Shown one piece after another: positions 7,334 through 14,228 of a stretch of DNA of 18,405 bases (its first letter is position 1; each line of letters opens with the position of its first letter). Position numbers and translations under genes: made by a program. The notes beneath the pieces are model-generated. The model had not been told where the DNA came from and searched no databases. It was given only the letters and a program-made list of their open reading frames with translations. This DNA comes from Clostridiaceae bacterium (lineage in GTDB: Bacteria > Bacillota_A > Clostridia > Clostridiales > Clostridiaceae), in NCBI GenBank assembly GCA_029256485.1, contig JAQSXU010000062.1, positions 1-18,405 on the forward strand, in the 5' to 3' direction.

Positions 7334-8245
7334 ATGGATTTCAAGAAATTAAAATATATTTTAACAGTTGCAGAAGTACAAAGTATTTCAAAAGCTGCTG
7401 CAATTCTATATATAAGTCAGCCTTCATTAAGTCATGTAATATCTAATTTGGAAACAGAATTAGGAATTGAAATTTTTAATAGAACAACAACCCCCATATC
7501 ACTGACTTATGCAGGAGAAAAGTTTGTGAAAACAGCTAGGGAAATTTTAAACATGGATAACCAGTTAAAAAAAGAATTCAGTGATATAAGCGGTATGAGA
7601 AAGGGAAGAATTATTATTGGAATACCAGCATTTAGAGGCTCTTTTATGCTGCCGCATATTCTACCGGTATTTCATAAGGAGTTTCCTGGAATTCAGCTTT
7701 CACTTTTTGAAGGAAGCGGACAGGAACTTGAGTATTCTTTATTAAATGGAAAAGTAGACATTGTTTTCACAGGGGGACCTATTAATGAAGAACGTATTGT
7801 TCAAGAAGTAATTTACAAAGAAAAAATTAAAATAGCATGTAAAAAAGGTTATTTAAGCAGGGAGTACTTAATTAATGGAACTGAGGACGTTATTGATTTT
7901 TCAAAGTTAAATAATTTTGATTTTATACTGACTAGAAAAGGTCACATTATTAGAACATATTCTGACGAAATTTTTGATAAAAATGGTATTAGTCCAAATA
8001 TAATTTTGGAAACTTCAAATTCAGGTACAGCTTATCGTTTGGCTGTAGCAGGCATGGGATTAAGTTTTGCCGCGGAAATGACTATTAATTCAGTGACAGC
8101 AACAGAAGAATATGATTTGTTTGATATTTGCAGCCCAAGTTTTGCATGGGAAGTGGTAGCTATGTACCGTAAGGATACCTATATAACTATTGCAGAACGG
8201 CGCTTGATTGATCTAGCAAAGGATGCCTTTAGCAAAAAAATATAA
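7334..8245 (+). CDS. LysR-family transcriptional regulator (upstream of hydratase operon)
   Basis: A 303-residue LysR-type regulator. The N-terminal winged helix-turn-helix (about 1-60) contains SISKAAAILYISQPSLS and LETELGIEIFNRT. An effector-binding domain follows from about 90 (GRIIIGIPAFRGSFMLPHI), with the typical LAVAGMGLSFAAE near 240. AGAGGAAG precedes the ATG. It is encoded on the same strand as the hydratase-isomerase-dehydrogenase operon, ending 262 bases before it and separated by a terminator. The neighbourhood suggests it senses a carboxylic acid substrate of that operon and controls it, but the same-strand arrangement is less diagnostic than divergence. E. coli ybhJ has a LysR gene (ybhD) nearby, which is a loose parallel. 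Confidence 0.9.
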   Translation: MDFKKLKYILTVAEVQSISKAAAILYISQPSLSHVISNLETELGIEIFNRTTTPISLTYAGEKFVKTAREILNMDNQLKKEFSDISGMRKGRIIIGIPAFRGSFMLPHILPVFHKEFPGIQLSLFEGSGQELEYSLLNGKVDIVFTGGPINEERIVQEVIYKEKIKIACKKGYLSREYLINGTEDVIDFSKLNNFDFILTRKGHIIRTYSDEIFDKNGISPNIILETSNSGTAYRLAVAGMGLSFAAEMTINSVTATEEYDLFDICSPSFAWEVVAMYRKDTYITIAERRLIDLAKDAFSKKI

Positions 8246-8274
8246 GCAAATGCAGAAAATTCAGGGTGCACTTC

Positions 8275-8314
8275 AAGTCTTGGTGTTTTTTAATCATCAA
8301 GGCTTTTTTATTTT
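8275..8314 (+). terminator. Rho-independent terminator after the LysR gene
   Basis: Arms AAGTCTTGGTG (8275-8285) and CATCAAGGCTT (8295-8305) pair over 11 positions with two wobble pairs and a nine-base loop. They are followed by TTTTTTATTTT. It separates the LysR transcript from the hydratase operon. Confidence 0.8.
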
Positions 8315-8393
8315 ATTACAATAACTTTTTTTATGAACTTTCATAAAAAAGCTGTAGGCCATTTTAACAGGTATATGATTTTATGCATACACC

Positions 8394-8440
8394 TTATATG
8401 AAAATATGTATTTTACAAAGTATTCAGTTGTTTTTAAAAT
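8394..8440 (+). promoter_or_regulatory. Promoter of the hydratase operon with shared upstream element
   Basis: TTTACA (8412-8417) and TAAAAT (8435-8440) are 17 bases apart, a good sigma-A promoter with an expected start near 8447. Directly upstream is TTATATGAAA (8394-8403), which recurs before the second hydratase gene at a nearly equal distance from its start codon (114 against 112 bases). An ATACA (8387-8391) and TGTAT (8407-8411) pair frames it. These are candidate LysR contacts; no binding can be shown here. Confidence 0.5.
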
Positions 8441-8507
8441 AAAACTGTATTAAACAGATGACTTTGATGATAAAAAGTAAACAATTACAAGCATAGGAGT
8501 GAATGAA

Positions 8508-10799
8508 ATGATTAAACTTTATAACTATGGGGCTTACTTTGTTCATGGGGAAATTATCCCTTATGTTGAAGAAGAAATTAAAGCAAAGCTAGGAGAAAAA
8601 TACTTAGGCAAAGAAGAAGCTAAACAAAATACAATAGCTTACAGCATTCTGCTAAACCACAATAAATCAGGGAATCCAAATAAATTACAGATAAAATTTG
8701 ATGCTCTCACATCACATGATATTACATTTGTAGGTATTGTGCAGACAGCAAGAGCTTCAGGTCTTAAAAAGTTCCCAGTTCCTTATGTATTAACAAACTG
8801 TCACAACAGTCTTTGTGCAGTAGGCGGAACAATTAATGAGGATGACCATTTATTTGGATTATCAGCAGCTAAAAAGTACGGCGGTATTTTCGTTCCACCA
8901 CATGTTGCAGTTATACATCAGTATATGAGAGAAATGATGGCTGGATGTGGAAAAATGATTCTAGGTTCAGATAGTCATACTCGTTATGGAGCTTTAGGAA
9001 CTATGGCAATAGGTGAAGGCGGAGGAGAGCTAGCTAAACAGCTGTTATCAAATACATACGATGTAGATTATCCAGAAGTTGTTGGCGTTTACCTTACTGG
9101 AGCACCAAATCCAGGTATTGGACCTCAAGACGTTGCTCTTAGCATAATTGGAGCAGTATATACAAATGGCTTCGTTAAAAACAGAGTTATGGAATTCGTT
9201 GGACCTGGAATTAAAAACTTAAGTGTTGAGTTTAGAAACGGTATAGACGTAATGACTACTGAAACTACATGTCTTTCATCAATTTGGTGTACAGATGATA
9301 AAGTTAAAGAATATCTTGAAGTACATCATAGAGGTGATGCTTATGCAGAGCTTAACCCAGGAGAAGTTGCTTATTATGACAAGATGATAACTGTTGATCT
9401 ATCAAAAATACAATCAATGATAGCCCTTCCATTTCATCCAAGTAATGTTTATACAATAAATGAACTTAATGCAAATATGATTGATATTTTAGATAAAGTA
9501 GAAAAAGAAGGACAAAAATTGTTTGAAGGAACGAAAGTAAGGTTCTCATTAAAGGATAAAGTTAGAAATGGAAGATTATTCTCTGAGCAAGGATCAATTG
9601 CAGGCTGTGCAGGCGGAAATTATGAAAATATTTGTGCAGCAGCAGATATACTTAATGGAAGATCCATAGGAAATGGTGAATTTGCTCTAAGTGTTTATCC
9701 ATCAAGTATGCCCGTATATCAAAGCTTAATAGATAATGGAGTAGCTTCAAAACTTATGTCATCAGGAACAGTTTTAAAAACAGCCTTCTGCGGACCATGT
9801 TTTGGTGGTGGAGATACACCAGCAAACAATTCATTATCAATTAGGCATACTACAAGGAACTTTCCTAATAGAGAAGGTTCGAAGCCAGGAGAGGGACAAA
9901 TTGCTTCTGTTGCATTAATGGATGCACGTTCAATTGCGGCAACAGCAGTTAATAAGGGACTCATTACGGCAGCTACTGAAATGGAAGGGATAAACTATAA
10001 TATTCCTAAATACTTCTTCAATAAAACTATTTACGATAACAGAGTATTACAATCCTATGAAAAGGGACAAGCTGATTCAGAATTAAGATTTGGACCAAAT
10101 ATAGCAGATTGGCCAAAGATGGAACCATTAACAGATAACATGGTTCTTCAAGTAGCATCAGTGTTACTAGATCCAGTAACAACAACAGATGAACTTATTC
10201 CATCAGGAGATACATCAAGCTATCGTTCAAATCCTCATAAGCTAGCAAGTTTCACACTTTCTAGAAAAGACCCAGGCTATGTAGGACGTTCAAAGGAAAT
10301 TCAAACTGCTGAAAATAGAAGATTAGAAGGACAAGCTCCAGAAGAAGGTAACGCAGCTTTAGAAGCAGCTTATGAAAAGCTTTCAGCTAAATTCAGTGAT
10401 TTTGATAAAAAAAGTACATTAATTGGAAGCATGATTTATGCTAATAAGCCAGGAGATGGTTCAGCTAGAGAACAAGCAGCAAGCTGTCAAAAGGTGTTAG
10501 GAGGATTCGCAAATATAGCAAAAGATTATGCTACTAAGAGATATCGTTCAAATCTTATTAACTGGGGAATATTGCCCATTGTTATGAAGGAAGAACCAGA
10601 ATTTAAATGCGGAGATTTCATTTATCTTACAGATGTTGTTAATTCAATTAGAGAAAGAAGATCAGAAATCAAAGGTTACATTGTAGGAGAGAAAATGAAG
10701 GAAATATCCTTGAGTATTGGACAACTTACTGACAATGAAATAGAAATATTATTATCAGGATGTTTAATTAATTACAACAGCAATAAAATGAATAAATAA
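8508..10799 (+). CDS. Aconitase-superfamily hydratase, YbhJ-like (copy 1)
   Basis: A 763-residue [4Fe-4S] hydratase of the aconitase superfamily, near E. coli YbhJ in length and architecture. Cluster ligands are likely Cys367 ([12 protein letters not shown]) and Cys428/Cys431 (FCGPCFGG). The DSHT motif is at 155-158 ([13 protein letters not shown]). The swivel domain begins near [13 protein letters not shown] (555-567). The catalytic-serine motif is GDGSARE (649-655), with [14 protein letters not shown] after it. Compared with aconitase, GSSRE has become GSARE, and the HCDH motif region reads NCHNSLC (97-103). Substrate may therefore differ from citrate. ATG 8508 is chosen because AGGAG lies eight bases before it and the paralogue also starts MIKL; the GTG at 8499 overlaps that ribosome site. 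First gene of an operon with the isomerase (31 bases on) and dehydrogenase. Expected to reversibly dehydrate/hydrate a di- or tricarboxylate in the cytoplasm. Confidence 0.9.
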   Translation: MIKLYNYGAYFVHGEIIPYVEEEIKAKLGEKYLGKEEAKQNTIAYSILLNHNKSGNPNKLQIKFDALTSHDITFVGIVQTARASGLKKFPVPYVLTNCHNSLCAVGGTINEDDHLFGLSAAKKYGGIFVPPHVAVIHQYMREMMAGCGKMILGSDSHTRYGALGTMAIGEGGGELAKQLLSNTYDVDYPEVVGVYLTGAPNPGIGPQDVALSIIGAVYTNGFVKNRVMEFVGPGIKNLSVEFRNGIDVMTTETTCLSSIWCTDDKVKEYLEVHHRGDAYAELNPGEVAYYDKMITVDLSKIQSMIALPFHPSNVYTINELNANMIDILDKVEKEGQKLFEGTKVRFSLKDKVRNGRLFSEQGSIAGCAGGNYENICAAADILNGRSIGNGEFALSVYPSSMPVYQSLIDNGVASKLMSSGTVLKTAFCGPCFGGGDTPANNSLSIRHTTRNFPNREGSKPGEGQIASVALMDARSIAATAVNKGLITAATEMEGINYNIPKYFFNKTIYDNRVLQSYEKGQADSELRFGPNIADWPKMEPLTDNMVLQVASVLLDPVTTTDELIPSGDTSSYRSNPHKLASFTLSRKDPGYVGRSKEIQTAENRRLEGQAPEEGNAALEAAYEKLSAKFSDFDKKSTLIGSMIYANKPGDGSAREQAASCQKVLGGFANIAKDYATKRYRSNLINWGILPIVMKEEPEFKCGDFIYLTDVVNSIRERRSEIKGYIVGEKMKEISLSIGQLTDNEIEILLSGCLINYNSNKMNK

Positions 10800-10830
10800 C
10801 AAAAAGCATAGAATAAAGGAGCGGTAATTA

Positions 10831-11964
10831 ATGCGAAAATTTAAAACTGTATTTATGCGAGGTGGAACCAGCAAGGGGTGCATGTTTAGAAAAGAGGATT
10901 TACCTGAGAGCCGTGAGGAATGGGATTCTATCTTTTTAAAGGTCATGGGTGATCCTGACCCAAAACAAATTGATGGTCTAGGAGGAACTGTATCCTCAAA
11001 TAATAAGATCGTAATTGTATGGAAAAGTGAAGAGCCAAATGTAGATGTAGAGTATTTAGTGGGACAAGTTATAGTTGGTAAAAGCCAGGTGGATTATAAA
11101 TCAAACTGCGGAAATATGACAGCTGCTGTAGGACCTTTTGCTGTTGAAGAAGGAATGGTTCATATTGCTGAACCAATTACTACTGTTCGTATGCTAAATC
11201 GTAATACAGATAAATATATTAATGTAACAGTACCAATAGAAAACGGTACCTTTGCAGAAAATGGCGACTGTGCAATTGCAGGTGTAGATGGAACTGCAGC
11301 TGAATTAATGGTACAATTTGTTAATCCTGCAGGGGCAAAAACCGGAAAACTGCTGCCAACGGGAAATGTGTTAGATTTATTAGAAATTGACGGAAAAATA
11401 AGAATCCAGGCAACTATAATTGATGTTTCCAATCCAACAGTAATTATTAGAGCTGAGGATGTTGGCTTAAGCGGAACAGAACTTCCCGAAGAAATTAATA
11501 ATGATAATGAAACCTGTGATTTACTGGAGAAAATTAGAGGAACAGCTGCATGCATTATGGACTTTGCAAAGGACTTGGAGGATGCTAAAGCTAATAGCCC
11601 GGCAGTACCTAAAATTGGTGTTATTACTGTACCTAAGACATTTACTGATATTGCAGGGAAAACAGTATCTGAAGAAAATATGGATGTCTGCGCAAGAGTT
11701 ATATCTGTGTTCAAATGCCATAAAGCATGCCCATTAACTTCTGCCAGCTCTATATCAACTGCGGCGTTCCTGGAAGGTTCAGTTGTTCAGAGGCTAATTA
11801 GCAGACAAAAGCGAGGTAAACATAATTTGCGTATTGGGCACCCAAGCGGTGTTATGACAATGTATCCTGAGATTATAAAAAATGGGGAAAGTATTAAGCT
11901 TCCTAGTGTAGGGGTAATAAGAACGGCTAGACGCATAATGGATGGAAATGTATATGTTAGATAA
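10831..11964 (+). CDS. PrpF/YbhH-family (DUF453) allylic cis-trans/double-bond isomerase
   Basis: A 377-residue protein of the PrpF family, with two related diaminopimelate-epimerase-like domains. Known members move a double bond or change its geometry: PrpF acts on 2-methylaconitate, and methylitaconate isomerase acts in nicotinate fermentation. Visible family motifs are MRGGTSKGCMFRKEDLP (9-25), IDGLGGTVSSNNK (47-59) with Lys59, and SNCGNMTAAVGPFA (91-104) with Cys93. These fit the Lys and Cys reported as important in PrpF. Later, the GHPSGVM stretch closes the second domain. AAGGAG (10816-10821) precedes the ATG. The position between a hydratase and an isocitrate-dehydrogenase-like enzyme suggests it isomerises an aconitate-type intermediate. 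E. coli ybhH and ybhJ are neighbours too. The exact substrate is unknown. Confidence 0.88.
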   Translation: MRKFKTVFMRGGTSKGCMFRKEDLPESREEWDSIFLKVMGDPDPKQIDGLGGTVSSNNKIVIVWKSEEPNVDVEYLVGQVIVGKSQVDYKSNCGNMTAAVGPFAVEEGMVHIAEPITTVRMLNRNTDKYINVTVPIENGTFAENGDCAIAGVDGTAAELMVQFVNPAGAKTGKLLPTGNVLDLLEIDGKIRIQATIIDVSNPTVIIRAEDVGLSGTELPEEINNDNETCDLLEKIRGTAACIMDFAKDLEDAKANSPAVPKIGVITVPKTFTDIAGKTVSEENMDVCARVISVFKCHKACPLTSASSISTAAFLEGSVVQRLISRQKRGKHNLRIGHPSGVMTMYPEIIKNGESIKLPSVGVIRTARRIMDGNVYVR

Positions 11965-11988
11965 AAAATAAATACAGAGGTGGAATAA

Positions 11989-13146
11989 ATGAAAGATATA
12001 TCATTAAAATTAGAGTGTTTCTCAAAACTTATTGAAGGCGAATTTAAACGTATTGAAAAGATGAAACAGGCAAAAGAATTTACTAACTTTAAAGAATTGG
12101 ATAAGATTATAATAGGAATTGTGCCTGGAGATGGTATAGGACCAATTGTTATAAATCAAGCCAGGCGCATACTTAACTTACTGCTAGAAGAAGAGATAAA
12201 ATTAGGAAAAGTTGAATTAAGAGAAATAGAAGGACTTACTATTGAAAACAGAGCTGCAAAAATGCAGTCAGTTCCAGATGATGTACTTGCTGAAATAAAA
12301 AAATGTAATGTTATTCTAAAAGGACCAACAACAACACCAATAGCAACTGATCCGTGGCCTAACCTTCCAAGTGCAAATGCAACATTAAGAAGAGAACTAG
12401 ATTTATTTGCTAATGTGAGACCAATGAGCATGCCTGAAAAAGGCATTGACTGGACTTTCTTTAGAGAAAACATTGAGGGAGCATATATATGGGGAAGCAA
12501 GGGACTTCAGATTGATGAAGATCTTGCTGTTGACTTTGTTGTTGAAACAGCACCTGGCTCAGAGAGAATTGCAAGAGCTGCCTTGGAGTTTGCGAAAAAA
12601 AATGGCAAGGCCAATGTTACAGTTGTAACTAAAGCTAATATTGTAAAGCTTACAGACGGAAACTTTATAAAAGTTTGCAAAAAGGTAACTGAAGAATATC
12701 CAGGCATAACTTTGGAAGAAAAATTTGTAGATGCAACATCAGCTAAACTATCAGACCCAGAGTTCAGCAAGGGACTTCAAGTATTTGTATTGCCTAATCT
12801 ATATGGAGATATCGTTACAGATATTGCAGCGGAACTTCAAGGTGGACTTGGTACCGCCGGAGCAGGAAATATTGGAACAAAATATGCCATATTTGAAGCT
12901 ATTCATGGTACAGCACCATTTCTTATAAATAATAATAGAGGAGAGTATGCTGATCCAAGCAGTGTACTTAGGGCAACTGCAATGCTGTTATCTCATATTG
13001 GCTATCAGACACAATCTGAAAAACTTACAAGAGCTCTAGACATTTGTGGAATAGAAGAAAGAAAGACTGTTATCACAAGTAAAAGAGAAGATGCATCAAC
13101 TGCAGAATATGGAGATTATATTATTAAAACAATAAAGAGGTTGTAA
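11989..13146 (+). CDS. Isocitrate/isopropylmalate dehydrogenase-family oxidative decarboxylase
   Basis: A 385-residue beta-decarboxylating dehydrogenase. Motifs seen: IGIVPGDGIGPIV (42-54); substrate-loop S128-A-N130 with Arg134; NVRP with Arg144; RENIEGAY with Arg159 and Tyr166; VVTKANIVKLTDG with catalytic Lys215; metal ligands near Asp248 and NLYGDIVTD (Asp274, Asp278); and HGTAP (306-310). A Ser-x-Asn at 128-130 is the isocitrate-dehydrogenase pattern for the gamma-carboxylate, so a tricarboxylate substrate is more likely than isopropylmalate. Two oddities: about 40 extra residues precede the first strand, and the cofactor segment after HGTAP reads FLINNNRGEYADP. The usual AGK-x-x-ANP form is missing, so NAD or NADP preference cannot be called. 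It is the last operon gene, 24 bases after the isomerase, with AGAGGTGG before the ATG. Confidence 0.88.
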   Translation: MKDISLKLECFSKLIEGEFKRIEKMKQAKEFTNFKELDKIIIGIVPGDGIGPIVINQARRILNLLLEEEIKLGKVELREIEGLTIENRAAKMQSVPDDVLAEIKKCNVILKGPTTTPIATDPWPNLPSANATLRRELDLFANVRPMSMPEKGIDWTFFRENIEGAYIWGSKGLQIDEDLAVDFVVETAPGSERIARAALEFAKKNGKANVTVVTKANIVKLTDGNFIKVCKKVTEEYPGITLEEKFVDATSAKLSDPEFSKGLQVFVLPNLYGDIVTDIAAELQGGLGTAGAGNIGTKYAIFEAIHGTAPFLINNNRGEYADPSSVLRATAMLLSHIGYQTQSEKLTRALDICGIEERKTVITSKREDASTAEYGDYIIKTIKRL

Positions 13147-13181
13147 TTTAATTGGAAGCAATCAAATAGTTTGCAAAAAGC

Positions 13182-13207
13182 AGGATTGTAAATTTATTTA
13201 CAATCCT
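13182..13207. terminator. Bidirectional terminator between convergent genes
   Basis: A perfect 11-base inverted repeat, AGGATTGTAAA (13182-13192) and TTTACAATCCT (13197-13207), closes a four-base loop. On the plus strand it is followed by CTTCTATTTTTA; on the minus strand by GCTTTTTGC. It lies between the converging dehydrogenase and LysR genes and probably serves both. Confidence 0.85.
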
Positions 13208-13221
13208 CTTCTATTTTTATA

Positions 13222-14088
13222 TCACTGATTTATGTGATTTTTTATTATATTAACAAAGCCATTTAAAGTTTTATTTTTTGCATAGTTTGTTTTATAAATC
13301 ATCCACATATTGCGAATAAAAGGAGACCCATCTAAATTTGTCATAGGAAACTTATAAAAACGGTCATCATTTGAAATAAATTCTTCTACTGTAAAAATGG
13401 CATAGCCAAGTCCATTTGCCACCATCTCTCTGCAGGTGTCTCCACTGCTTGCAATTATGGATATATGAGGAGGGAAAGTAAAATGTTCATGCCACCAGGA
13501 GTCAATGAGCTTTCGAGTAAAGGCATCCTTCGGATAATCAATTCTGTTCATATTTGGTAAATCCTCTATTGAAAAGGGCTTACTGCATGCTAATATAGCA
13601 TGATTTGCTCCTAGACGAAGCATATTACCTTTAAAAGGAATATCTCCAAAAATAAAGCCCGCATCAAGTTCACCATGCTCTACCATTTTAACAATATTAT
13701 TACTATAGTCAGTGTTAATTTTAAATTCTATATTATCATTAAATTTTTGACTATTTTGCAATATGGCCGGTAGATAGAAACGACTGAAGGCATTTGTGGC
13801 ACCAATCTTAAGTGTCTTTTGTGTTTTAACAGTGATTTCAGAAATACCTTCTTTAGTTTCTCTTATAAGCTCTATTATTTTTATGGCCTGCATAGCCAGG
13901 TATTCTCCTTCTTTGGTAAATGTAACTCCCTTTTTATTGCGCACAGCAAGGGTAATACCTAGTTCAGTCTCTATCTTTTGCAGACGTTTAGTCAAAGTTG
14001 GCTGAGACATGAATAGCAGCTTAGATGCTTCCGTTACATTTTTCTGCTCATACATTGTAGCAATGATTTGCCAATCAACATCAGTCAT
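13222..14088 (-). CDS. LysR-family transcriptional regulator (divergent from hydratase copy 2)
   Basis: A 288-residue LysR-type regulator on the minus strand. The N-terminal helix-turn-helix (about 17-45) contains NVTEASKLLFMSQPTLTKR and ends ETELGITLAVRNKKG. The effector domain begins near 90 (TLKIGATNAFSRFYLPAI), with NGLGYAIFTVEEF near 235. GGGAG lies upstream of the ATG at 14088. It diverges from the second hydratase across 140 bases containing a TATAT-N11-ATATA dyad, the classic LysR arrangement, so it very probably controls that gene and itself. It also converges on the first operon. It is clearly different in sequence from the LysR at 7334, so the locus carries two separate regulators. 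Confidence 0.92.
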   Translation of the reverse strand: MTDVDWQIIATMYEQKNVTEASKLLFMSQPTLTKRLQKIETELGITLAVRNKKGVTFTKEGEYLAMQAIKIIELIRETKEGISEITVKTQKTLKIGATNAFSRFYLPAILQNSQKFNDNIEFKINTDYSNNIVKMVEHGELDAGFIFGDIPFKGNMLRLGANHAILACSKPFSIEDLPNMNRIDYPKDAFTRKLIDSWWHEHFTFPPHISIIASSGDTCREMVANGLGYAIFTVEEFISNDDRFYKFPMTNLDGSPFIRNMWMIYKTNYAKNKTLNGFVNIIKNHINQ

Positions 14089-14116
14089 AATATTATTCTC
14101 CCTCGCATTAACAGTT

Positions 14117-14138
14117 TTATATGAAATTTTGGAATATA
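14117..14138. promoter_or_regulatory. Candidate LysR operator (T-N11-A dyad) in the divergent intergenic region
   Basis: TATAT (14118-14122) and ATATA (14134-14138) are perfectly inverted around 11 bases, the T-N11-A form of LysR-type sites. The left arm is part of TTATATGAAA (14117-14126), which also occurs before hydratase copy 1. Possible sigma-A promoters for the hydratase downstream are ATAAAC-N17-TATACA (14135-14163), the counterpart by position of the copy 1 promoter, and TATACA-N17-TACAAT (14158-14186). With the second, the dyad would centre near -65. Neither promoter is strong by itself, as expected if activation is needed. Confidence 0.5.
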
Positions 14139-14228
14139 AACTATTTAATAAAGCAATTATACAATAAAAACAAAAGCTTTTACAATATAAGTATACATAG
14201 CAGATAAAATTATGAGGAGATGATATTT

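Noticed and set aside
8499..8507. GTG start giving three more residues to hydratase copy 1
   Set aside because: The GTG overlaps the AGGAG ribosome site; ATG 8508 has correct spacing and matches the MIKL start of the paralogue.
9719..9964. Minus-strand open frame inside hydratase copy 1, with a counterpart at 15449-15688 in copy 2
   Set aside because: Both are antisense shadows of the conserved cysteine-motif region; their similarity to each other follows from the paralogous coding strand.
8508..10799. Assignment as the citric-acid-cycle aconitase acnA
   Set aside because: Length, GSARE motif and changed HCDH region fit the YbhJ group better, and the isomerase neighbour is not explained by simple aconitase function.
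11160..11714. 184-codon minus-strand frame inside the isomerase gene
   Set aside because: It lies wholly antisense to a well-supported coding sequence, with no ribosome site or independent family resemblance.
11989..13146. Assignment as isopropylmalate dehydrogenase (leuB)
   Set aside because: The Ser-x-Asn motif at 128-130 is of the isocitrate type, and no other leucine biosynthesis gene is nearby.
14220..14228. ATG at 14220 as the start of hydratase copy 2
   Set aside because: It overlaps the GAGGAG ribosome site; ATG 14229 is nine bases after it and aligns with copy 1.
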